39,806 nt of DNA from an uncultured Clostridia bacterium (lineage in GTDB: Bacteria > Bacillota > Clostridia > Christensenellales > Borkfalkiaceae), in assembly GCA_947631005.1 (NCBI GenBank), contig CANRJR010000018.1, positions 1 to 39,806 of the forward strand, in the 5' to 3' direction. Of this stretch, positions 1-7,717 are shown in pieces (positions within the stretch are counted from its first letter, which is position 1; the number at the start of each line of letters is the position of its first letter). The position numbers were made by a program, and so were the translations under genes. A model generated the notes under the pieces. The model saw only the letters and a program-made list of their open reading frames with translations. It was not told where the DNA came from and did not search any database.

Positions 1-902
1 TTTTCGTTGTTCTTCTCCATGTACTTCATGAGATAGGCAAGTGCTTTTCCATACACCATATCGGAGAAGGATATATCGTCAAATTCATTCCTGCCGAACT
101 TCTCCGCAAAGAACGTGTTCTGCGTTATCGTCTTTCGCTTGCCCGTCTTTTTGTTGTAGTCCGTCACTTCCTCAAAACTTCCTACCGCTTCCCCGTCGGG
201 GATATACACGAGCGCGTGAAAGTGAAGCCTGCCCGTTTCCTTGCCGCGTTCCCATACGCCCATATACAGCCAATGCCTACGCGTTGCAAGCCTTCTCAAC
301 GTTTGAAGCAATCGCTTCTTAAAACTCTCCTCGGTATGCTTTTCGCTGTCGTAAGTGAAGGTCGCAAAATAACGGAAATGCTGGTTATATGCTTTCCTTG
401 CGAACCGCTGTCTGCGCACGACGAGATTTCTCCACCGCCGTAAACAGTTATCGTCCACGAATAACTTCAAAGCGTCCTCGTTTTCAAACAGCGGGCGCAT
501 ATCGTTGAGGATCGCCTCTTTGCGTTCCCTTGGTTTCATAGAGAGATACTTTTCATAAAGCTCATCAAAGATTTGTTTGCGCGTGGTATGCCTAATGATC
601 TTCTTCGGCTCGTCTGTGCTTTCAGGCGGGCTTTTCTCATGCGCTTCGATTGCTTCCTCGACTGTGATTTGTTCGGGCGTTGAGGGCGGTTTCTGCGGCT
701 CTGTTTCAAGGGCGAGCTTTCCGTCCTCGATAGCTACCGCAATGACCTGTTCCCTGTGCTTTCTGCGGCGGGTGCGGTTGGTGGTATGCGGGGTGGCGAT
801 ATAGTGGCTGCCGTCGAAGCGGACTTTGCAGTTGGGATACCAAACCGCAATGCCGTCCGCGTCAAGTTCCCCAACGCCGTCGCCGGGTTGTTGTCTTTTC
901 AT
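1..902 (-). CDS. HUH-type replication initiator, partial (C-terminus off the left edge)
   Basis: Three hundred codons are visible, starting at the ATG at 902 behind an AAAGGAGG ribosome site, and the frame is open to the window edge. The N-terminal third is basic and proline-rich. A probable catalytic domain follows, with an FATFTY beta strand, the HUH metal-binding motif in GRLHFHAL, and near the window edge YLMKYMEK. That last motif has two tyrosines three residues apart, each followed by a lysine, like the paired-tyrosine motif of phiX174 gpA-type (superfamily I) Rep proteins. Such proteins nick one strand at an origin and stay bound through the tyrosine. The gene sits in the mobile-element segment, so a role in element rolling-circle replication is inferred. 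The C-terminal region is not visible, so a fused domain cannot be excluded. Confidence 0.8.
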   Translation of the reverse strand, partial: MKRQQPGDGVGELDADGIAVWYPNCKVRFDGSHYIATPHTTNRTRRRKHREQVIAVAIEDGKLALETEPQKPPSTPEQITVEEAIEAHEKSPPESTDEPKKIIRHTTRKQIFDELYEKYLSMKPRERKEAILNDMRPLFENEDALKLFVDDNCLRRWRNLVVRRQRFARKAYNQHFRYFATFTYDSEKHTEESFKKRLLQTLRRLATRRHWLYMGVWERGKETGRLHFHALVYIPDGEAVGSFEEVTDYNKKTGKRKTITQNTFFAEKFGRNEFDDISFSDMVYGKALAYLMKYMEKNNE

Positions 903-924
903 AGATCCTCCTTTGAAATGATGT

Positions 925-999
925 CAGGCGCTCCCGCCGCGGAAAGTTCCCACACCTCCTTGATTTATTTTTGCAGCCATAGACGGGCGGGAGTGCCTG
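925..999 (-). other. 14-bp inverted repeat in the rep 5' leader
   Basis: Positions 925-938 and 986-999 are inverted copies (CAGGCGCTCCCGCC against GGCGGGAGTGCCTG) with one G-U wobble, separated by 47 nt. The structure lies just upstream of the rep ribosome site on the minus strand. It could be a leader hairpin limiting Rep synthesis or part of a replication origin; the sequence does not decide between these. Confidence 0.45.
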
Positions 1000-1036
1000 C
1001 CACAATACGAATAGATTTTTTCACCGGCAGAACACG

Positions 1037-1071
1037 AAAAAAGTGCGAAGATTTTTTCTTCGCACTTTTTT
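1037..1071. terminator. Bidirectional intrinsic terminator
   Basis: A perfect 15-bp inverted repeat (1037-1051 with 1057-1071) has a core of GTGCGAAGA, a T5 loop, an A6 run on one side and a T6 run on the other. It lies 47 nt beyond the stop of the winged-helix gene and separates that transcript from rep. Confidence 0.85.
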
Positions 1072-1117
1072 CTATGCCTTCATCACGGACATGGTATGGG
1101 GATTTTACTTCTGCCGC

Positions 1118-2038
1118 CTATTTTGTCGTAAAGTCGCCCACGATGAAATACTGCTCTGCATGGTCGTCGTCCAGCTCTCTCGAAACTTGAATGATGTTCT
1201 CATAGAACCAATTAAAGATGCCGAACATCTCTTCCGTTTCCCCGTCCGAAACCGTGACGACGGGATTCTCTTCCAACCCGCCGAACTCTATTAAAAGCGG
1301 ATTGCCGTACAGCGATATTTTTTCAGAGCGACCGAGCGGGAAGAGTGGAAATTTGATACTCCCGTCTTTGGAGAAAAGAAAGTGTTTGAGCTTCTCTTTT
1401 TCTCCCCGCCAATAACTGTACCGCAAGACGATGTACTTAACGTTTTCGGGGGTAGTGACCGGAAGGTCGTTCTTCACCAGATAGTCGTGCCTTGCCTTCC
1501 GTTGTTCAAACTTCGCTTCGCAGAGCGGATAGTTGTTATGCCAAACTTTATTGTGGGCGAAGGAATACACTTTCCAATTCCAATCACGGATACCGACGTC
1601 GTGTTTTGTATCATAGAGAAGTTTTAACGTCAGCCCCGAACCGTACTTCTCGCAAGGCGGTCCGATATAGCGATAGGCATTGCACCGTTGCGCCCCGCTT
1701 CTTGATTTCCGAGGGGTGATCTCAATCAATCTTTCCCGTTCCAATCTATGCAAAACCATCTGCACCGTCCTATCCGAAACGCCCAATAACTCCGCGAGGA
1801 CGGGAATACGAAACGTCCTGCCATTGCACTCAATCACGGTATTGATAATGATTTCTCTGCGCTCTGCGGGAGTGGGCTTGCGGACAAAGAACTCGTGTTC
1901 GTCGCCGTCCACCATATAATGCGGGTTTTTGATGCGGATAAAGCCATACCCGTTGCGCTTGATATGCTCCCACGGAAACTCGCTCGCTTCTTCGATCTCA
2001 TCATCGAAATATTTTTCTGCAAATAAATCAATGCCCAT
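1118..2038 (-). CDS. Winged-helix DNA-binding protein of the mobile element
   Basis: A protein of about 306 residues. The chosen start is the ATG at 2038 (MGIDLFAEKYF), not the upstream in-frame start at 2083, because a consensus TATAAT box at 2050-2045 lies inside the longer reading. A helix-turn-helix/winged-helix segment covers roughly residues 75-115, with LAELLGVSDRTVQMVLHRL as recognition helices. The remaining two thirds match no family I can name. It is transcribed divergently from the sigma-like gene at 2311 and toward rep, so it may regulate or take part in element replication; this is inference. No Shine-Dalgarno sequence precedes the ATG, and the promoter position predicts a leaderless transcript. 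Confidence 0.7.
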   Translation of the reverse strand: MGIDLFAEKYFDDEIEEASEFPWEHIKRNGYGFIRIKNPHYMVDGDEHEFFVRKPTPAERREIIINTVIECNGRTFRIPVLAELLGVSDRTVQMVLHRLERERLIEITPRKSRSGAQRCNAYRYIGPPCEKYGSGLTLKLLYDTKHDVGIRDWNWKVYSFAHNKVWHNNYPLCEAKFEQRKARHDYLVKNDLPVTTPENVKYIVLRYSYWRGEKEKLKHFLFSKDGSIKFPLFPLGRSEKISLYGNPLLIEFGGLEENPVVTVSDGETEEMFGIFNWFYENIIQVSRELDDDHAEQYFIVGDFTTK

Positions 2039-2044
2039 ACCATG

Positions 2045-2073
2045 ATTATACCGCGTTCCCACACAAAAAGCAA
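2045..2073 (-). promoter_or_regulatory. Promoter for the winged-helix gene (leaderless layout)
   Basis: On the minus strand the -35 is TTGCTT (2073-2068), the spacer is 17 nt and the -10 is TATAAT (2050-2045). The ATG at 2038 is 7 nt from the last base of the -10, where transcription would normally start. Confidence 0.6.
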
Positions 2074-2138
2074 GCAAATACAAACAGATGTTCGCATTTC
2101 ATCTCATTTTTTTCTTTGTGACTACAATTTTTCTTCGT

Positions 2139-2282
2139 CTTTCGGCGTTTGGTGGTAAACGGAAAGACACTTCCCGTCAAGGGTGGTACGGAGCAACTTC
2201 GTTGCCCTTGACAGGAAGAAAGTGTGCCGAATATCAAAACGACCGCCATTGTCTTTCCGTTTGGGGTAGGGTGCGCCGAAAG
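2139..2282 (+). ncRNA. Long nested-hairpin leader upstream of the sigma-like gene
   Basis: Four nested inverted repeats share one axis: CTTTCGGCG (2139-2147) with CGCCGAAAG (2274-2282); AAACGGAAAGAC (2157-2168) with GTCTTTCCGTTT (2251-2262); CTTCC-C-GTCAAGGG (2170-2183) with CCCTTGAC-A-GGAAG (2205-2218); and GCAAC (2193-2197) with GTTGC (2201-2205). The structure ends 28 nt before the ATG at 2311. It could be an RNA leader controlling the sigma-like gene or, at DNA level, a nicking origin for the HUH Rep. No known riboswitch family was recognised. Confidence 0.5.
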
Positions 2283-2310
2283 GCGAGAAAAACCATCGGA
2301 GGAAAAGAAA

Positions 2311-2928
2311 ATGAGCAAAGTGTTGGATTACGGTGTTCTCCGCGAGGAGATCTCAAAGGAAAATGTGCTTGCTATGGCAGAACTCATTGCAGTCCTCGAA
2401 ACACAGTATCTCATCGGCTATATGGGAACGCGGATGCAGAGATTGTACCGAGATGTCTATGTGGATGTCAAGCATAAGAACGATGTCAGCCATGTATTCA
2501 GCGACGGCTATGATTTGGTGCAGGAAGGCGTGTTATTCCTCTGCGAACATTACGGAAAGCATTTGAGTGATGTCATCGGCTATACCAAGAAAGGAAAGAA
2601 GATCACCGTGCAAATCGCCTGTACCAAGAAGATGATGAAACTCATCAACCGCAAGACGAGCGATTACTACCGCAGCGTGAGCCTTGAAGCATTGACACCC
2701 GTGAGTGAACCTTCCACAGAGATACAGGAAGAAACAGAGCAGGACTATACCGTAGCAGACAACATCGTTGAGAACTTGAACTTAACGGATAATATGAAAA
2801 CCGCGCTTGAATGCCGCATGGCGGGGTTGAGCTTTCCCGAAATCGGCAGAATACTCGAAAGAGCGCAATCCACAGTCTTTGAATACTTCATTAAAATGCG
2901 CCGAAGATACGCGGCAATTTACGGGTGA
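2311..2928 (+). CDS. Sigma-70-like / helix-turn-helix regulator of the mobile element
   Basis: 205 residues. The start at 2311 is chosen because GGAGG at 2298-2302 precedes this ATG at good spacing, while the in-frame ATG at 2224 lies inside the hairpin leader. The middle (SDGYDLVQEGVLFL) resembles a sigma region 2 helix. The C-terminal 55 residues (from NLTDNMKTAL) form a region-4-like helix-turn-helix with FPEIGRILERAQSTVFEYF. Small sigma-like factors are common in Firmicutes conjugative elements, where they switch on element genes. The gene is divergent from the winged-helix gene and upstream of the recombinase, which fits control of excision or transfer; that is inference. Confidence 0.65.
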   Translation: MSKVLDYGVLREEISKENVLAMAELIAVLETQYLIGYMGTRMQRLYRDVYVDVKHKNDVSHVFSDGYDLVQEGVLFLCEHYGKHLSDVIGYTKKGKKITVQIACTKKMMKLINRKTSDYYRSVSLEALTPVSEPSTEIQEETEQDYTVADNIVENLNLTDNMKTALECRMAGLSFPEIGRILERAQSTVFEYFIKMRRRYAAIYG

Positions 2929-3017
2929 CAAGCATGACTATCCATAACTATCCATAACTACATCCCCCCTTAAAAAATAATTTTATGGAAAACCATTGTC
3001 AAACGGGGTGAAATTTC

Positions 3018-3053
3018 CTATTCGTATTTTGCAACCATAGGGAAAGCATTCCC
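3018..3053. repeat. Conserved motif plus dyad, partly shared with the rep upstream region
   Basis: CTATTCGTATT at 3018-3028 recurs inverted at 1014-1004. TTTTGCAACCATAG at 3027-3040 recurs in direct orientation at 969-982 with one change (G for A). Here the motif is followed by the short dyad GGGAA-agca-TTCCC (3040-3053). The two sites flank the winged-helix/sigma-like pair, so they may be binding sites for an element regulator or replication protein. Confidence 0.4.
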
Positions 3054-3064
3054 AAAAAATATCT

Positions 3065-3271
3065 ATGTCACAAGAGGTCAAAAATGAACCCAAACAAGAA
3101 ACCAACGAACTTGACGGATTGGAGAAGCATTATCTCTTTTCCCCGTCTATCACGAGAAGGAAAACAGTCTGTGGAAAGACTTATACCGTCCGAAGTTACT
3201 ATGCAGGCGGCAAGGACTTCCGAAAAGCAATTACACGGCTTGCAGAAAAGCAGGCTTACAAAGCGAGGTAA
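3065..3271 (+). CDS. TnpW-like small transposon protein
   Basis: 68 residues. The second half (ITRRKTVCGKTYTVRSYY, then GGKDFRKAITRLAEKQA) matches the pattern I know for TnpW-family proteins, small ORFs directly ahead of TnpX-type large serine recombinases in Clostridia transposons. Their function is not established. The stop is 3 nt before the recombinase ATG, and the recombinase ribosome site (GCGAGG) lies inside this gene, so the two are translationally coupled. No convincing ribosome site precedes the ATG at 3065, so the exact start is uncertain. Confidence 0.65.
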   Translation: MSQEVKNEPKQETNELDGLEKHYLFSPSITRRKTVCGKTYTVRSYYAGGKDFRKAITRLAEKQAYKAR

Positions 3272-3274
3272 TCT

Positions 3275-4903
3275 ATGAAACAGGAAAAACAAATCGCAGG
3301 ACTTTATATGAGATTGTCCCAAGAGGACGAACGGCAGGGAGAATCGCTCTCCATTGAGAACCAGCGGCACATCCTCCGCAAGTATGCCGAGGAGAACAAC
3401 ATCGAAGTGTACGGCGAATACATAGACGACGGCATTTCGGGAACAACTTTCCAACGCCCCGAAGTACAGCGGCTTCTCGACGACGCCAAGACGGGAGTGA
3501 TAAATACCATCATCGTAAAAGACCTTTCCCGCTTCGGAAGGAACTATATCGAGGTGGGACAGTACCTTGATTATGTGTTCCCGGCGTTCGGCATAAGGTT
3601 TATCGCCATACAGGACAATGTAGGCACTTCCAACCGTGACAGCAGCGCGATGGAGATGATGCCCATTATGAACGTGTTTAACGAGTGGCACGCCGCCAAT
3701 ACAAGCAAAAAAATAAGAGCGGTGAAACGGGCGAACGCGCAGGAAGGAATTTATACCGCCAAGAAAGCGGCTTACGGATATATCATGGGAACGGACGAAA
3801 AACGCGCTCCCGTCATTGACGAAGAAACCGCGCCGATCGTAAGACGGATCTTTGAGATGTACGCTTCGGGGATCGCTCCGAGAAAAATCGCGGAGATCTT
3901 CAATGAAGAACACATCTTAACACCTGCTGCTTACGCTTACGAAAAGTACGGACAGCGGGGAAAGCCCAATGCGCTGAATATCTGGCACACAAGCACGATC
4001 CGTGAAATGCTGAAAAATATCATCTATATCGGACACATGCCGCAGCTTCGGTGGACTTCGCTCTCCTATAAAAATCACAAGAGATACAGAAAGGATGAAA
4101 GCGAGTGGACGGTCATTTACAACACCCATGAACCTATCATTTCACAAGAACTTTGGGATAGAGTGCGCGAACGCCAAAAGTCGGTAGCGAACGGCAGAAG
4201 AACCAAACAGGGATATACGCATCCGCTCTCCGGATTTCTCGTCTGTGCAGACTGCGGACAGAAGATGAAGCTGGAAACGCATATCACCACAAAGGGCACG
4301 GTGAGCTATCATTTCAACTGCGGCTATTATGTGCGCTATGGAAAGACGCTGTGCTTCTCGCATTATGTTTCTGCAAAGGTATTGGAAGAAATCGTCTTGG
4401 ACGACATCCGCAACATGGCAAAGTATATCGCCCTCGATGAACAGACCGCAAGGGAAGAAGTGATAAAGCACAATGCCGAGCTTACGGACAGCGCAGTAAA
4501 GGCGGCGCAGAAAGAACTCAAAGCGAAACAGAAGCGGCTCGGAGAACTCTCCCGTCTGATGCAGGTTGCTTATGAGGACAGGGTGAAAGGCAAAATGCCG
4601 GAGGACATCTGTCTATCTTTTATTGAGAAATACTCTGCCGAGCAGAAAACGCTTGAAACCGATATTGCCGCTCTCGAAGCGAAGATCGCACAGACCGAAG
4701 GCACGGCACAGAACGTAGACAGTTTTATACGAAACATCAAAAAATATCTCGAAGTCCCCGAACTGACCCGTGAAATGTGCTATGAGCTGATTGACCGCAT
4801 CCTCGTGGGCGAAGCTCCGAAGAATGCGGACGAAGAACGGACAATAGAGATCGTCTACAAAATAGACATCGCTTCCGTCCTGCGTGACCGATTTAAGAAG
4901 TAA
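3275..4903 (+). CDS. Large serine recombinase (TnpX-type integrase/excisionase)
   Basis: 542 residues, a normal length for the family. The N-terminal resolvase domain begins IAGLYMRLSQEDE with the nucleophile expected at Ser15, and continues through DDGISGTTFQRP and KDLSRFGRNYIEVGQY. A recombinase domain follows at about residues 160-290. A zinc ribbon has Cys324, Cys327, Cys349 and Cys360, and a coiled coil spans about residues 400-470. These enzymes cut four strands through a phosphoserine and integrate or excise the element without homology. All key motifs look intact, so the element may still be mobile. The gene ends just before an intrinsic terminator. Confidence 0.92.
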   Translation: MKQEKQIAGLYMRLSQEDERQGESLSIENQRHILRKYAEENNIEVYGEYIDDGISGTTFQRPEVQRLLDDAKTGVINTIIVKDLSRFGRNYIEVGQYLDYVFPAFGIRFIAIQDNVGTSNRDSSAMEMMPIMNVFNEWHAANTSKKIRAVKRANAQEGIYTAKKAAYGYIMGTDEKRAPVIDEETAPIVRRIFEMYASGIAPRKIAEIFNEEHILTPAAYAYEKYGQRGKPNALNIWHTSTIREMLKNIIYIGHMPQLRWTSLSYKNHKRYRKDESEWTVIYNTHEPIISQELWDRVRERQKSVANGRRTKQGYTHPLSGFLVCADCGQKMKLETHITTKGTVSYHFNCGYYVRYGKTLCFSHYVSAKVLEEIVLDDIRNMAKYIALDEQTAREEVIKHNAELTDSAVKAAQKELKAKQKRLGELSRLMQVAYEDRVKGKMPEDICLSFIEKYSAEQKTLETDIAALEAKIAQTEGTAQNVDSFIRNIKKYLEVPELTREMCYELIDRILVGEAPKNADEERTIEIVYKIDIASVLRDRFKK

Positions 4904-4921
4904 CTATCCCTATAACAAACG

Positions 4922-4955
4922 AAGTGTATGAGCCACCGCCCATACACTTTTTTTA
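4922..4955 (+). terminator. Intrinsic terminator after the serine recombinase
   Basis: Stem AAGTGTATG (4922-4930) pairs with CATACACTT (4941-4949) around a 10-nt loop and runs into a T-rich tract. It is 19 nt after the recombinase stop. Confidence 0.85.
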
Positions 4956-5026
4956 TGCTCTTTCCCCCTTACTTTCAGAGTATCCATAAAACCGTGTCAC
5001 AACAAGCACACGCCCTGCTGTCACAA

Positions 5027-5081
5027 GGGATAAACAAGGGATAAGTTAGGGATAATCAAGGAATAAACGAGGTGTAAACTG
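5027..5081. repeat. 11-nt iteron-like direct repeats
   Basis: Four consecutive 11-nt units occur at 5027, 5038, 5049 and 5060: GGGATAAACAA, GGGATAAGTTA, GGGATAATCAA and GGAATAAACGA. A weaker fifth unit (GGTGTAAACTG) starts at 5071. One helical-turn spacing is typical of protein-binding iterons at replication or transfer origins, or of multi-site operators. The array lies between the convergent ends of the recombinase gene and the accessory operon and is not coding. Confidence 0.65.
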
Positions 5082-5090
5082 TTAAAGGGC

Positions 5091-5120
5091 AAAAAAATAG
5101 GGAGAGCAAACGCCCTCCCT
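5091..5120 (-). terminator. Terminator of the leftward accessory operon
   Basis: On the minus strand AGGGAG pairs with CTCCCT (5120-5115 and 5104-5099) and is followed by a T-rich run of seven residues. It lies 17 nt after the stop of the 92-residue ORF. Confidence 0.8.
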
Positions 5121-5136
5121 GTCGAAAAAACAGCCG

Positions 5137-5415
5137 TTACGCCCCGTAGCGTTTCCCGTTCACTTCGATGATACGCCCGTTTCGGATGGGCATTCCCTTT
5201 CCGCAAGCGCGGAGAATGATATGCTCGCTGTCCTCACCGATACGGGGAAGATCGCCGTCGTCGAAGCCTTCCATGCTCACGGCAATGATTTTAACACCTT
5301 TTTCCGTCAAATAAGACGTGAACTCCCATAGGTCGGGAAAGCGACCGAAACTGTCTGTGATAAAGCAAACGTCGGCTTGGGGATAGTAACCTGTAACTCT
5401 CAAATAAGCGTTCAT
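5137..5415 (-). CDS. Hypothetical protein of the element operon (92 aa)
   Basis: I do not recognise the family. The start at 5415 is supported by AAAGGAG 7-8 nt upstream. The sequence looks like a small alpha/beta fold, with a strand ADVCFITDSFG, a helix around LWEFTSYLTEKG and a strand VKIIAVSMEGF, ending in a short basic tail. There is no signal peptide or membrane segment. It is the last gene of the leftward operon, directly after pcfJ and before a terminator, so an accessory role in the mobile element is likely but unspecified. Confidence 0.65.
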   Translation of the reverse strand: MNAYLRVTGYYPQADVCFITDSFGRFPDLWEFTSYLTEKGVKIIAVSMEGFDDGDLPRIGEDSEHIILRACGKGMPIRNGRIIEVNGKRYGA

Positions 5416-5427
5416 GATCTTTCTCCT

Positions 5428-6735
5428 TTAAGCGATTTTCTTGATTTTTCTGTTTGCGTAGGGTTGCCATACGCCGTTTACATAGTCGAGGACGGTTTCA
5501 TCGGGGCGGCTGTCCTTATAACCGTAACATTGCAATACTTTTCTTGTGATCAGAGAATACTCCACCGTCACGAAAGGCGTTTGCGGTTCGCTCCGTTTTC
5601 GGATGAAGAAAATGAGGGATTCTTCGCGCACAAATTTTTGGTCATATCCCATACGCCCGACACAATGCTGTAAGGCGCGCCCTTCCCGTTTTAACTCTTT
5701 GGGACTGCGGGCGATGATACAGACATAGCTTCCCGAACGGTCATATTGCAGGGTTTGATACTTCTCTGCGACGAGGGCGAACTTCGCGTAAAACTCTTGG
5801 TGCGTCTGTTCGTCCCGCTCATCCATCGCAGAGGCATATTCGTCTATACGAATATTGTGCCAGCGTCTGAAATCATGCGGATAACGGTTTTTGGGAAGGC
5901 TCATATCGAGGTGCAGGAATACGCAGGCTTTGAGATAGTCGTTGTAATCGCTAACGCCAATATGCTGTTCCCCGATATAGGTGAAAAGTTTATCAAAGTC
6001 ACGGGAAAACGTGCGCCGTAATTCTTGATAGTCGCTTCCCATAATGCTCTTTTGGGCGGCTGCGCGCGCCTGAACTTCCGCAACAGGCTTCCCCGTCTTA
6101 TATGCCGTCAAAATGGACGAAACATAAAAATGCGGGTTTTGCAATTCCTCGCGGTGGACGGACAGCCATTTGCGGAAAGGCTTATTCTTTTCTGCTTTCC
6201 GTAAGATCTGCTTGCGCATGGCGAGGTGGCAAAGCCCGAGTTTGACGATATATTCTGTCTGCGGGAATTGTTCATAGACGCGGAGATATTGCAGAACGTC
6301 GCCCCGCGTAAAAGATTGATAGCCGCTGTACTTATATTCGGGAAACTTTCCGACATAATCCATATTGACGATAAAAGCGGGCGGGTCAAAATTATTGTCA
6401 TACGCCCAGCCCCATTCGCCGTATTCATACCACCTGCGGCGGGATTGGATACCCTCATCGTACCAACCGACGTGGAAGCCTCCGATATAGCATCGGATCA
6501 TATCTTTCACATAGCATCGCTCCGAGTGAACGCCGTGAACGGCGACCTGCTTGCAATACTGTTTCCCCTTGAACGTCTTTACGGCGACGGTCACCTTTGT
6601 GAGCTCGCCGTCGTTCTTGGTAAGATAGGCATAAAAGCGGCGCACGCCATCTTGGACAGGGAAATCCATCGAATCGCGTTGTTTAATCAGTCTTTCAATG
6701 TACTTCGGAATGGGTTTTATTTTTTCGTATTTCAT
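5428..6735 (-). CDS. PcfJ-like conjugative element protein
   Basis: 435 residues. The C-terminal region carries the PcfJ-type signature: EGRALQHCVGRMGYDQKF, then IFFIRKR, TPFVTVEY and VLQCYGYKDSRPDE. The family is named after pcfJ of the enterococcal pheromone plasmid pCF10 and is widespread in Firmicutes conjugative elements; its biochemical function is not known to me. The N-terminal half is rich in aromatic residues and has no recognised domain. It is directly downstream of the PcfK-like gene, matching the pcfJ/pcfK pairing seen in such elements. Confidence 0.8.
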   Translation of the reverse strand: MKYEKIKPIPKYIERLIKQRDSMDFPVQDGVRRFYAYLTKNDGELTKVTVAVKTFKGKQYCKQVAVHGVHSERCYVKDMIRCYIGGFHVGWYDEGIQSRRRWYEYGEWGWAYDNNFDPPAFIVNMDYVGKFPEYKYSGYQSFTRGDVLQYLRVYEQFPQTEYIVKLGLCHLAMRKQILRKAEKNKPFRKWLSVHREELQNPHFYVSSILTAYKTGKPVAEVQARAAAQKSIMGSDYQELRRTFSRDFDKLFTYIGEQHIGVSDYNDYLKACVFLHLDMSLPKNRYPHDFRRWHNIRIDEYASAMDERDEQTHQEFYAKFALVAEKYQTLQYDRSGSYVCIIARSPKELKREGRALQHCVGRMGYDQKFVREESLIFFIRKRSEPQTPFVTVEYSLITRKVLQCYGYKDSRPDETVLDYVNGVWQPYANRKIKKIA

Positions 6736-6739
6736 GGCT

Positions 6740-7717
6740 TCATCTCACGTCGATTTCATTCCCGAATAAATCGGAAAGCGCGCAAAGAGCTTCCTTGTCA
6801 AACGCCGAGGTGTCAATGTCGTCCATAGGATCGTTTTCGTCTTGCTCTTTGGCGTCGGGAAGCACCTCGCCCGTTTCTTCGTCAATGCGCTGGGTCGGCG
6901 TATTCATGAAATGAAATCCGTTCAAATCCTCGGCTACGGCTACTTTGTATCCGCGCTCCAAAAGTTTTGCGACGTACACCTCAAAAGCATGATAGGGAAC
7001 GCCGCACATCGGAACACGGCTTTTCAGCCCGCAATCGCAACCTGTAAGCGTCAGACCGAGGACATCCGATATCTTTATCGCATGGTCGCCCAATGCCTCG
7101 TAGAAGTCACCCAAGCGCAGGAAAAGCACGGCATCCGAATACTTCGCCGCAAACCTTTGATAGCATTGATAAAACGGCGAGCCTTGCCTTTCGGGTTCTT
7201 CCTCGGCGGGTTCTTCTTCGTCCGCTTCTTCGGCTTCGGACATGGTGGCTACTCCCCTACCTTTTTCATCCGCTTCTTTTGTGTCGGCTTCGGACATGGT
7301 AGGCACGTTTGCCGTCATCATGCCAAAGAGGGACATCTGTGCGTCCTGTTGCTGGACGGGTTTCGCGGGAGCTGCCGTTTGGGTCGTTTTCTTCGGCTCG
7401 GCCAGCTCTTTCCCGTCAAGGGTATAGAGCTTCCCGATGATCTCTTCTTCCTCGAAGTAATGGATCGCCCAGCCGTAAACGGTAGCGTCCTCGATACAAG
7501 CCGACCTCGCGCCTTTCTCCGCGAGTTTCTGCGCTTCGCCCTCTGCATACCGCATAAAGCCGTCCAACGTCTTTTTATTTCGGACGCGCTTCCCGTCTTT
7601 TTCAATGACGACGCCGTTGTTGATTTTCTCCGCCAGTGTTTCGCTCGCGTTCTCCTGTAAGTAGGCAAAGATCAATTCCTGTCCCTTGCCTTTTGCCGTC
7701 AAGTTGAGTTTTCTCAT
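6740..7717 (-). CDS. PcfK/AcrIIA9-like protein fused to a MutS mismatch-recognition domain
   Basis: 325 residues in two recognisable parts. Residues 1 to about 110 (MRKLNLTAKGKGQELIFAYL; ETLAEKINNG; KKTLDGFMRYAEGEAQKLAE) match the PcfK-like family, which to my recollection includes the Cas9 inhibitor AcrIIA9. An acidic linker of about 70 residues contains two MSEA copies. Residues from about 180 resemble MutS domain I: FLRLGDFYEALGDHA with the Phe-X-Glu mismatch-binding motif intact, then VPMCGVPYHA and the segment VAKLLERGYKVAVAEDL. There is no MutS ATPase. The DNA-binding part may target the PcfK part to damaged or transferred DNA; this is inference. The start overlaps the upstream stop by 4 nt. 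Confidence 0.75.
   Translation of the reverse strand: MRKLNLTAKGKGQELIFAYLQENASETLAEKINNGVVIEKDGKRVRNKKTLDGFMRYAEGEAQKLAEKGARSACIEDATVYGWAIHYFEEEEIIGKLYTLDGKELAEPKKTTQTAAPAKPVQQQDAQMSLFGMMTANVPTMSEADTKEADEKGRGVATMSEAEEADEEEPAEEEPERQGSPFYQCYQRFAAKYSDAVLFLRLGDFYEALGDHAIKISDVLGLTLTGCDCGLKSRVPMCGVPYHAFEVYVAKLLERGYKVAVAEDLNGFHFMNTPTQRIDEETGEVLPDAKEQDENDPMDDIDTSAFDKEALCALSDLFGNEIDVR

Noticed and set aside
3068..3913. 281-codon minus-strand frame opposite tnpW and the recombinase
   Set aside because: It is a shadow of the recombinase coding frame, with no supporting signals.
5027..5081. CRISPR-like array
   Set aside because: Repeats are 11 nt with no spacers and no cas genes; this is iteron geometry.
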